From the NCBI GenBank assembly GCA_031287815.1, contig JAITSM010000047.1, positions 1-5,685 on the forward strand: a stretch of 5,685 bases of DNA, in the 5' to 3' direction. Below the pieces are notes generated by a model. That model was not told where the DNA came from, searched no databases, and was given only the letters and a program-made list of their open reading frames with translations. Position numbers and translations under genes: made by a program. The stretch comes from Prevotellaceae bacterium (GTDB lineage: Bacteria; Bacteroidota; Bacteroidia; Bacteroidales; UBA932). Position 1 is the stretch's first letter, and every line of letters begins with the position of its first letter. Shown here piece by piece: positions 1-5,388 of this stretch.

Positions 1-149
1 GCCATTCGTCGTTCGACACCCGCTCGCCCTTCACCCTCACCTTCGACGAAGACCAGCGCGGCAAGACCGTCTACTTCGCCCTCTGCTGGGAAAACACCAG
101 AGGCGAAAAGGGGCCGTGGAGTACGATGGCGAGTGCGATTATTCCCTGA
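1..149 (+). CDS. C-terminal end of an uncharacterised Bacteroidota protein (5' truncated by window)
   Basis: The third plus-strand frame is open from the window edge (first whole codon at 3) to a TGA at 147-149, giving 48 residues. It ends in a tail I recognise: RGKTVYFALCWENTRGEKGPWS, split here as RGKTVYFA then WENTRGEKGPWS, followed by SAIIP. From memory, this Trp-rich ending closes many roughly 200-residue hypothetical proteins in Bacteroidota and some other phyla, where it looks like the last beta-strands of a fibronectin-III-like sandwich. The function is unknown to me and the N-terminal part lies outside the window. A strong intrinsic terminator 84 bp past the stop supports this as the end of a transcription unit. 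The other two frames lack this recognisable ending and continue into the GC-rich repeat. The family recollection is moderately certain; no function is claimed. Confidence 0.75.
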   Translation, partial: HSSFDTRSPFTLTFDEDQRGKTVYFALCWENTRGEKGPWSTMASAIIP

Positions 150-150
150 C

Positions 151-220
151 ACCCCTCCCCAGCCCTCCCCGAAGGGGAGGGAGCCAACTCCCCCTCCGAA
201 GGAGGGGGTCGGGGGGAGGT
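151..220. repeat. GC-rich double-hairpin extragenic repeat (REP-like)
   Basis: Two perfect hairpins lie side by side, each with an 8-bp stem and a GAA loop. The first is CCCTCCCC-GAA-GGGGAGGG at 163-181, and the second is CCCCCTCC-GAA-GGAGGGGG at 190-208. The flanks at 151-160 (ACCCCTCCCC) and 211-220 (GGGGGGAGGT) can also pair around both if two C residues bulge out, giving a three-way or cruciform-like fold. The element begins 2 bases after the upstream stop codon and is not coding. I recall similar C-rich/G-rich spacers scattered through Bacteroidota genomes, so it is probably one copy of a dispersed repeat. It has no T tract and is not itself a terminator. Confidence 0.7.
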
Positions 221-228
221 AACTAATG

Positions 229-266
229 AAAACCGCCGGTATGGAAAGATGCCGGCGGTTTTTTTT
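229..266 (+). terminator. Strong intrinsic terminator, probably bidirectional
   Basis: The stem CCGCCGGTAT (233-242) pairs with ATGCCGGCGG (249-258), 10 bp with one G-T wobble, around the six-base loop GGAAAG. Eight T residues follow (259-266). Four A residues before the stem (229-232) can extend it against the first four Ts. It terminates the plus-strand gene that ends at 149. On the minus strand the same hairpin is followed by four Us, so it may also stop transcription of the EF-G2 gene that ends at 320. Confidence 0.88.
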
Positions 267-282
267 GAATGAAGTATGATGT

Positions 283-296
283 GGCTGGCGCCAGCC
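283..296. repeat. 14-bp perfect palindrome GGCTGGCGCCAGCC
   Basis: The 14 bases are exactly self-complementary. They sit between the terminator and the stop of the EF-G2 gene and abut the direct repeat at 297-321. As RNA they could form a 5-bp stem with a GCGC tetraloop, but no U tract follows on either strand. A protein-binding site or part of a dispersed intergenic repeat are both possible; the sequence does not decide. Confidence 0.6.
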
Positions 297-321
297 GACT
301 CACAACTCAGGACTCACAACT
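297..321. repeat. Direct repeat GACTCACAACT x2 at the EF-G2 stop codon
   Basis: GACTCACAACT occurs at 297-307 and again at 311-321, separated by CAG. The second copy overlaps the stop codon (complement of CTA, 320-322) of the minus-strand EF-G2 gene, so the repeat starts exactly where coding ends. I recall tandem ACTCACAACT-type spacers from Bacteroidota intergenic regions. Here there are only two copies. Confidence 0.6.
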
Positions 322-2476
322 ACTCTTCTTTTTCCTGTGCTTCGTAGGCTGCAAGGAGTTTTTCCTGCACTTCGCCCGGCACTTGCTGGTAGTCGGCAAA
401 ATTCATGGTAAAGGTCGCGCGCCCCGAAGAGAGGGAACTTAGCGTGGTGGAATATTTATTCATCTCGGCAAGCGGGACGCGGGCTTTCAACACTTCAAAC
501 CCTTTTTCGCTGTTCATGCCTTCAATCATGGCACGGCGGTTTTGCAGGTCGCTCATCACGTCGCCCATAGCGTCGCCGGGCACCATCACTTCTACATTGT
601 ATATCGGCTCCATGATTTTCGCCCCCGCTTTTTTGAACGCTTCTTTGAAAGCATTGCGCCCGGCGAGTTTGAATGAAATTTCGTTACTGTCCACCGGGTG
701 CATTTTCCCGTCGTACACATATACTTTAATGTCGCGGGCATAGGAGCCGGTGAGCGGGCCTTCTTCCATTTTTTCCATAATGCCTTTGAGGATGGCCGGC
801 ATGAAACGCGCATCAATCGCGCCGCCCACAATGCAGTTGTAGTAAATCAGCTTGCCACCCCAGTCCAGCGGATATTCTTCTTTGGCCTTCAAGTTCAGCA
901 CCAATTCTTTTCCTTCGACTTTGAAGCGGTTGTTTTCCGGCGCGCCCTCGATGTACGGTTCAATGAGCAGGTGCACTTCCCCGAATTGCCCTGCGCCGCC
1001 CGATTGTTTTTTGTGCCGGTAGTCGGCCGCCGCAATTTTCGTAATCGTTTCGCGGTAGGGAATGCGCGGCGGCAACAAATCCACTTCCAGTTTATGTACA
1101 TTGGTAAGGTACCATTTCAGGATGTTGATATGGTGTTCCCCCTGCCCGCTGAGGATAATTTGTTTTAATTCTTTGGAATATTCTACAATAATCGTCGGGT
1201 CTTCGGCGTGGGCGCGGTGAAGGATTTCGCCTAATTTTTCGTCGTCTTTTTCCACTTTCGCCTTAATGGCGGTGCGGAATTTTGCCGGCGGGAACTGGAT
1301 AGGATAAAATTGCCAGTCTTTTCCGCCGCCGTTCAGGGTGTGGCTGGCTTTGGTATTCTTCAGTTTCACGGTACAGCCGATATCGCCGGCAACCATTTCC
1401 GTTAGCTTTTCGCGTTTCTTTCCCGCTACGGCATACAGGATGGTCAAGCGTTCTTTGGAATCGTTGGCGGCATTGGTCAGGTCGATACCTTCGGTGATTT
1501 TCCCGGACATCACGCGGAAATACGACACTTCGCCCAAATGTTGCTCCATCGCCGTTTTGAATACAAAAATCGACGGCGCGCCGTTCACATCGCAAGGCAC
1601 GACTTCGTCGTCGGTGGTTTTATATTCGCGCGATTTGTCGGGCGACGGCGCTACGTTGATGATAAATTCCATCAACCGTTTTACGCCTATATCTTTTTTT
1701 GCCGACAGGCAGAACACCGGCATTATCTGGCGGTTTTTCAACCCCGCCCGCAAGCCTTGCCGGATTTCATCTTCGGTCAGGATGCCTTTATCGAAAAACA
1801 GTTCCATTAACGTTTCGTCGTGTTCGGCGGCCACTTCTATCAGGGCTTTGTGCAGTTCGTTGGCGCGTTCTTCTTCTCCGGCGGGGATGGGCAGTTCTTC
1901 ACGTGTACCGTTATCATCTTTGAACTGGTATAATTTCATTTTTAACACATCGATAAAAGCGTTGAAGCCCGCGCCGGTAGCCACCGGATATTGAATCAAT
2001 GTAACCTTGTTGCCATAAGCATTCTTGAGGCTGTCGATCACATCATCCCAGTTGGCTTTTTCGTGGTCGAGCTGATTGACGCCGAGAATCACCGGTTTGT
2101 TGTGGCGTTCGGCATAGCGGGTCATAATTTCCGTACCCACTTCCACGCCCTGTTGCGCATTGATGATCATCACGCCCACATCCGCTACCTTGAACGCTGA
2201 AATAACGCCGCCGATAAAGTCGTCGGAACCCGGCGTGTCGATAATATTCAGTTTATGTTCCATAAATTCCGTATACAGCAACGACGGATAAATGGAGCGT
2301 TGGTACAATTGTTCTACTTCGGTGGAATCGCTCACGGTATTTTTAGTTTCAATAGCGCCGCGGCGTTCGATTACTTTTCCTTCAAAAAGCATGGCTTCTG
2401 CCAGCGTGGTTTTGCCGGCGTGGGAACTGCCCAGCAACACGACATTGCGAATTTGTCCGGTGGAATACGTTTTCAT
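320..2476 (-). CDS. fusA2: EF-G paralogue (EF-G2 type) with degenerate GTPase switch motifs
   Basis: This is a translational GTPase of EF-G architecture, 718 residues from the chosen start (EF-G is usually about 700). The G domain has a P-loop GSSHAGKT (16-23), G3 DTPGSDDF (80-87), G4 NQLD (134-137) and G5 SAK (about 258). Domain II starts near residue 300. Domain III contains SGQGEHHINIL (about 442-452). Domain IV has HKKQSGGAGQFGEV (about 487-500), with an extra segment of roughly 25 residues (about 516-545) before GGAIDARFMPA. Domain V ends in SLSSGRATFTMNF. Canonical EF-G has RGITI in switch I and DTPGHVDF in switch II. Here these read RSIYP and DTPGSDDF, so the Mg-coordinating Thr is Tyr63 and the catalytic His is Ser84. 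G4 has Gln in place of Lys. The Bacteroides EF-G2 family shares these losses and is reported to translocate without GTP hydrolysis during carbon limitation. ATG 2476 is chosen because an in-frame extension to 2548 would run through the promoter, and MKTYxTxxIxN matches family N-termini. A TetQ-like ribosome protection factor is less likely. Confidence 0.93.
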   Translation of the reverse strand: MKTYSTGQIRNVVLLGSSHAGKTTLAEAMLFEGKVIERRGAIETKNTVSDSTEVEQLYQRSIYPSLLYTEFMEHKLNIIDTPGSDDFIGGVISAFKVADVGVMIINAQQGVEVGTEIMTRYAERHNKPVILGVNQLDHEKANWDDVIDSLKNAYGNKVTLIQYPVATGAGFNAFIDVLKMKLYQFKDDNGTREELPIPAGEEERANELHKALIEVAAEHDETLMELFFDKGILTEDEIRQGLRAGLKNRQIMPVFCLSAKKDIGVKRLMEFIINVAPSPDKSREYKTTDDEVVPCDVNGAPSIFVFKTAMEQHLGEVSYFRVMSGKITEGIDLTNAANDSKERLTILYAVAGKKREKLTEMVAGDIGCTVKLKNTKASHTLNGGGKDWQFYPIQFPPAKFRTAIKAKVEKDDEKLGEILHRAHAEDPTIIVEYSKELKQIILSGQGEHHINILKWYLTNVHKLEVDLLPPRIPYRETITKIAAADYRHKKQSGGAGQFGEVHLLIEPYIEGAPENNRFKVEGKELVLNLKAKEEYPLDWGGKLIYYNCIVGGAIDARFMPAILKGIMEKMEEGPLTGSYARDIKVYVYDGKMHPVDSNEISFKLAGRNAFKEAFKKAGAKIMEPIYNVEVMVPGDAMGDVMSDLQNRRAMIEGMNSEKGFEVLKARVPLAEMNKYSTTLSSLSSGRATFTMNFADYQQVPGEVQEKLLAAYEAQEKEE

Positions 2477-2517
2477 AAATGCGTTAAATTTTTTGGTTTT
2501 TATTTTATTTGGGATGC

Positions 2518-2549
2518 CAAATTTACGAAACCATTTTGAAATAAACAAA
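2518..2549 (-). promoter_or_regulatory. Bacteroidota-type promoter of the EF-G2 gene
   Basis: Read on the minus strand, TTTG (2549-2546) is followed by a 20-base spacer and TAAATTTG (2525-2518). This matches the Bacteroidota housekeeping pattern of TTTG near -33 and TAnnTTTG near -7, with 19-21 bases between. Transcription should start near 2514-2510 and leave a 35-40 base A-rich leader without a Shine-Dalgarno sequence before ATG 2476. The promoter lies inside the upstream in-frame extension of the reading frame, which argues against a start at 2548. The -33 element is itself part of TATATTTG (2553-2546), but that octamer has no TTTG 19-21 bases further upstream. Confidence 0.75.
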
Positions 2550-2582
2550 TATAATTTATCGTCAGAAAAATCTCCGCACCTA

Positions 2583-2614
2583 TTTGTATTTTCAATAATT
2601 TTCGTGTAAGTTTG
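2583..2614 (+). promoter_or_regulatory. Bacteroidota-type promoter of the VOC/epimerase operon
   Basis: TTTG (2583-2586), a 20-base spacer and TAAGTTTG (2607-2614) match the Bacteroidota -33/-7 consensus exactly. The start of transcription would fall near 2618-2621, leaving a leader of only about 15 bases (TAAGAAAAAAACA) before ATG 2634. It is back to back with the EF-G2 promoter. The two -33 boxes are 33 bp apart (2550-2582), enough room for one regulator site. Confidence 0.77.
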
Positions 2615-2633
2615 CAGTTCTAAGAAAAAAACA

Positions 2634-3014
2634 ATGGAAATAAAAAGTAAATTCGATCATTTCAATTTTAATGTATTCGATTTGGGGAAAAGTATGGCGT
2701 TTTACAAAAAAGCGCTTGGATTCACGGAATGCCACCGTATAACAGCCGATGACGGCTCATTTATCATCGTCTACCTGACCGATAACAGCAATCCCCATTT
2801 TTTGCTGGAGTTGACATGGATGCGCGACCGCAAAGAGCCCTACAATCTGGGCGACGACGAATTTCATCTCTGTGTGCGGGTGGAAGGCGATTACGACGAG
2901 GTGCGCAAATATCATAAGGAAATGGGATGCGTGTGCTACGAAAACCATGCAATGGGCTTGTATTTTATTTCCGACCCGGACAATTACTGGATTGAGATTT
3001 TGCCTTGCAAATAA
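2634..3014 (+). CDS. VOC-superfamily protein, glyoxalase I-like
   Basis: The 126-residue protein is a two-module vicinal-oxygen-chelate fold (glyoxalase/bleomycin-resistance/dioxygenase superfamily). Module 1 (about 5-62) opens with FDHFNFNV, then a helix with MAFYKKALGF, and ends FLLELTW. Module 2 (about 74-124) opens DEFHLCVRV and closes with DPDNYWIEIL. The four metal ligands of E. coli GloA (His5, Glu56, His74, Glu122) have counterparts at matching spacing: His9, Glu59, His78 and Glu121. A metal-dependent activity such as lactoylglutathione lyase is therefore plausible. Bacteroidota often lack glutathione, so the thiol or substrate may differ; EC 4.4.1.5 should not be assumed. It is the first gene after the 2583-2614 promoter and is followed 44 bp later by the epimerase, with no terminator or good promoter between. 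ATG 2634 is the only sensible start, and there is no signal peptide, so it is cytoplasmic. Confidence 0.88.
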   Translation: MEIKSKFDHFNFNVFDLGKSMAFYKKALGFTECHRITADDGSFIIVYLTDNSNPHFLLELTWMRDRKEPYNLGDDEFHLCVRVEGDYDEVRKYHKEMGCVCYENHAMGLYFISDPDNYWIEILPCK

Positions 3015-3026
3015 TCTCCCGCAATG

Positions 3027-3043
3027 GCACAAAGGACACAAAG
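3027..3043 (+). repeat. Short direct repeat GGCACAAAG/GACACAAAG in the operon gap
   Basis: CACAAAG occurs at 3028-3034 and 3037-3043 in the 44-bp gap between the VOC gene and the epimerase, followed by an A tract (3044-3051). I recall longer arrays of CACAAAG units as common intergenic repeats in Bacteroidota; this looks like a minimal remnant. No role can be read from the sequence. Confidence 0.45.
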
Positions 3044-3058
3044 AAAAAAAATGATACG

Positions 3059-4231
3059 ATGAAAATTTTTCAAGATGAGTTGGAAAATAATATCCTCTCC
3101 TTTTGGCTTAACCGCATGCAGGACGACGAACAGGGCGGCTTTTACGGCCGTATCGACGGCGAGGGGGCGCTGCATCCGCAAGCTAACAAAGGCGCCGTGC
3201 TCAATGCCCGTATCCTGTGGACGTTTTCTGCCGCCTACCGCTTGCTGAAAAAGCCCGAATACAAAGCCGCCGCACAGCGCGCTTTTGACTACCTTACCGG
3301 CTATTTCATAGATACAACATTTGGCGGCGTGTATTGGGAGCTGGACTACAAGGGGCGCCCGGTAAACGCTAAAAAGCAAATGTACGCACAGGGATTTGCC
3401 CTCTACGGCTTTTCGGAATTTTACCGTGCTACCGGCAACACCAAAGCATTGGAGCTGGCCAAAGAATTTTTTTACCTGATAGAACAACACCGCGACAAAG
3501 AGGCGGGCGGTTACCTCGAAGCCTACACGCGCGAATGGAATATCATCGACGACATGCGCTTGAGCAGTAAGGACGCCAACGAAAAGAAAACAATGAACAC
3601 CCATCTGCACATCCTCGAGCCGTACACCAACCTGTGCCGCGTGTGGAACAACCCGCAACTGCACGAAGCGCAACGAAAGCTCATCGCTGTGTTCACAGAA
3701 AAAATACTGAACCATTCCGGCCACCTTGATTTATTTTTCGACGAAGCGTGGAACGTGAAATCGTCCGGCATATCTTATGGGCACGACATCGAGGCGTCGT
3801 GGTTGCTGTGGGAAGCGGCGGAGGTTTTAGGCGACCCGAAACGGTCGGAACAGGTGAAAACCCTTTGCCTGAAAATCGCCAACGCAGTGGCGGAAGGCCT
3901 GCAACCCGACGGCAGCATGATTTACGAACGCGACGGCGGGCATATCGACAGCGACCGCCACTGGTGGGTACAAGCCGAAACAGTTGTCGGTTTTTTATAT
4001 GCCTGCAAAAATTCCGGTAACGAAGATTACGCGAAGAAAGCAGCCCGCACGTGGCGGTATATCCGAGATAATATCGTTGACAGGACAGGCGGTGAATGGT
4101 ACTGGAGCCGCAAAGCCGACGGGAGCGTCAACCGCGCCGACGACAGGGCGGGGCTTTGGAAATGCCCGTACCACAATGGCCGCATGTGTATGGAGGTGAT
4201 GGAACACTTCAAAGATATGCCGGCGTTATAA
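3059..4231 (+). CDS. Cellobiose 2-epimerase (AGE family)
   Basis: The 390-residue protein belongs to the N-acylglucosamine 2-epimerase superfamily, an (alpha/alpha)6 barrel. It is closest to cellobiose 2-epimerases (EC 5.1.3.11), which convert the reducing-end glucose of beta-1,4 disaccharides to mannose and the reverse, including mannobiose to mannosyl-glucose. Numbered from ATG 3059, Arg51 (in LNARILWTF), His184 (TMNTHLHILE), His242 and Glu245 (SYGHDIEASWLL), Trp302-Trp303 (DRHWWVQAE) and His372 (KCPYHNGRMCMEV) fall where Ruminococcus albus epimerase has its catalytic Arg52, His243, Glu246 and His374. This favours a cellobiose epimerase over renin-binding or GlcNAc epimerases. No signal peptide is present, so it acts on imported disaccharides in the cytoplasm. 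The length matches the family. The frame is open upstream to ATG 3005, which would overlap the VOC gene and add 18 low-complexity residues (MQIISRNGTKDTKKKNDT). ATG 3059, followed by KIFQDELENNILSFW, matches family N-termini. Probably cotranscribed with the VOC gene. Plausible roles are cello-oligosaccharide or mannan use. Confidence 0.92.
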   Translation: MKIFQDELENNILSFWLNRMQDDEQGGFYGRIDGEGALHPQANKGAVLNARILWTFSAAYRLLKKPEYKAAAQRAFDYLTGYFIDTTFGGVYWELDYKGRPVNAKKQMYAQGFALYGFSEFYRATGNTKALELAKEFFYLIEQHRDKEAGGYLEAYTREWNIIDDMRLSSKDANEKKTMNTHLHILEPYTNLCRVWNNPQLHEAQRKLIAVFTEKILNHSGHLDLFFDEAWNVKSSGISYGHDIEASWLLWEAAEVLGDPKRSEQVKTLCLKIANAVAEGLQPDGSMIYERDGGHIDSDRHWWVQAETVVGFLYACKNSGNEDYAKKAARTWRYIRDNIVDRTGGEWYWSRKADGSVNRADDRAGLWKCPYHNGRMCMEVMEHFKDMPAL

Positions 4232-4259
4232 ACTACATGCCCGTCGGAAGTTTCCGTAT

Positions 4260-5351
4260 TTACATATATTTGTCGCCTTTCTTCACCGGCACATCCTTGA
4301 CGATAGCCTTGAACGGTTCGTCTTCATTGGGACATACCAGCAGCACGTCGTCGGAATCAACGACCAGATAGTTTTTCAGCCCGTGCAGTACGATAAGTTT
4401 TTGCTTGTTGGAAGTAACGACGAGGCTGTTGGATACGTTGTAAAACATATTTTCCGGCGCATCGATTACGTTTCCATGCCTGTCTTTGTCTTTATGCGCA
4501 TAGAGCGAAAGCCATGTACCCAAGTCCGACCAGCCGAAATTGGCGGCGAAGCAATACACGTTTTCCGCTTTTTCCATGATGCCGTAGTCGATAGATATGT
4601 TCGGGCACTGGGCGTACGTTTGGGCAATGAAAGCCGTTTCGTCGCCGGTGTTGTAGGCAGACGAACCTTTTTCAAAGAGGCTTGCCATATCCGGCAGGTA
4701 GGTTGCCAGCGCATGGCAAACGGCTTTTACATTCCAGATAAAAATACCGGAATTCCAAAGGAACTCGCCGCTTTCTACAAACACTTTTGCTAATTCTGCA
4801 TTGGGTTTTTCGGTAAAGGTTTTTACGCGGTAAACTTTCTGTGCGCCTACATTCAGCGTTTCACCCTTGTTGATTTGGATGTAGCCGTAGTTGGTTTCGG
4901 GGCGCGAAGGTTTCAAGCCGATAGTCATCAGCGCATCGTTGTTGGCGGCGAGGCTCAGGCCGTTTTGTATGACTTGCAAAAAATCCTCTTCGTTGGCAAT
5001 ATGGGCGTCGGCGGGCGTTACCACCATTGTAGCGTTGGGGTTGCGGTTTAAAATCTTGTAGGCGGCATAGGCAATGCACGGCGCGGTATTGCGGCGCAGC
5101 GGCTCGCTCAGGATTTGTTCCGGGCGGAAGCCCGGCAACTGTTTTTGCGTTAAGGCGGCATAGTTTGCGCCGGTAACAATGAAAATGTTTTCTTTCGGGA
5201 TAATTTTGGCGAAACGCCCGACGGTTTTCTGCAAAAACGATTCTCCGTCGCCGAGGATATCCAAAAACTGTTTGGGGCGCAGTTCGCGGCTTACAGGCCA
5301 AAAGCGGCTCCCCACGCCGCCGGCCATAATAATACAATATTGGTTGTTCAT
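4260..5351 (-). CDS. manC: Mannose-1-phosphate guanylyltransferase (GDP-mannose pyrophosphorylase)
   Basis: The enzyme makes GDP-mannose from mannose 1-phosphate and GTP in the cytoplasm (EC 2.7.7.13). GDP-mannose feeds capsule, O-antigen, glycoprotein and GDP-fucose synthesis. The 363 residues carry the nucleotidyltransferase signature MAGGVGSRFWPVSR..RPKQF (9-29), SEPLRRNTAPCIAYAA (82-97), the first metal site VTPADAHI (111-118), ETNYGYI (152-158), FTEKP (179-183), NSGIFIW (200-206), SIDYGIMEK (253-261) and FGWSDLGTW with the second metal Asp276 (272-280). A short beta-strand domain follows. The phosphomannose isomerase domain of the bifunctional 470-residue ManC/AlgA type is absent, so this is the short single-function form. 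The motif usually written PADH reads PADAH here, so the His is displaced by one. The gene lies 37 bp downstream of pnuC on the same strand, with its own probable -7 box. Its 3' end faces the epimerase 28 bp away. Confidence 0.95.
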   Translation of the reverse strand: MNNQYCIIMAGGVGSRFWPVSRELRPKQFLDILGDGESFLQKTVGRFAKIIPKENIFIVTGANYAALTQKQLPGFRPEQILSEPLRRNTAPCIAYAAYKILNRNPNATMVVTPADAHIANEEDFLQVIQNGLSLAANNDALMTIGLKPSRPETNYGYIQINKGETLNVGAQKVYRVKTFTEKPNAELAKVFVESGEFLWNSGIFIWNVKAVCHALATYLPDMASLFEKGSSAYNTGDETAFIAQTYAQCPNISIDYGIMEKAENVYCFAANFGWSDLGTWLSLYAHKDKDRHGNVIDAPENMFYNVSNSLVVTSNKQKLIVLHGLKNYLVVDSDDVLLVCPNEDEPFKAIVKDVPVKKGDKYM

Positions 5352-5369
5352 TTTAAGTTGGTTTTTTTA

Positions 5370-5377
5370 CAAAAATA
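5370..5377 (-). promoter_or_regulatory. Probable -7 element for manC
   Basis: On the minus strand TATTTTTG (5377-5370) matches TAnnTTTG and lies 18 bases before ATG 5351, giving a leader of about 15 bases, as for the VOC gene. No TTTG occurs 19-21 bases upstream: the nearest TTG triplets give spacers of about 12 or 27. The promoter is therefore only half supported, and the A/T-rich context raises the chance of a random match. manC may instead, or also, be read from the pnuC transcript. Confidence 0.45.
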
Positions 5378-5388
5378 CGAAAAAAAAA

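Noticed and set aside
283..296. GGCTGGCGCCAGCC as intrinsic terminator of EF-G2
   Set aside because: The foldable stem is only 5 bp and no U tract follows on the minus strand; the hairpin at 233-258 is the better candidate.
405..1994. Long plus-strand frames (405-743, 698-1168, 1338-1994) opposite the EF-G2 gene
   Set aside because: They are antisense to a gene with unmistakable conserved motifs, their peptides show no recognisable domain, and they are explained by its codon bias.
320..2476. Tetracycline ribosomal protection protein (TetQ-like) as identity of the EF-G paralogue
   Set aside because: Those proteins keep the canonical RGITI and DTPGHxDF motifs; this protein has the EF-G2-type RSIYP and DTPGSDDF and the family N-terminus MKTYxTxxI.
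3005..3058. Upstream ATG 3005 as start of the epimerase
   Set aside because: It would overlap the end of the VOC gene and add low-complexity residues encoded by the CACAAAG/A-tract spacer; the family N-terminus begins at ATG 3059.
2984..3771. Minus-strand frames 2984-3724 and 3523-3771 opposite the epimerase
   Set aside because: The 246-codon frame is long, but it lies opposite conserved catalytic motifs, has no family resemblance, and no TTTG/TAnnTTTG promoter was noticed for it.
4220..4256. Terminator hairpin between the epimerase and manC
   Set aside because: CCGGCG/CGTCGG and CGGA/TCCG pairings are short or need wobbles and large loops, and neither is followed by a T tract on either strand.
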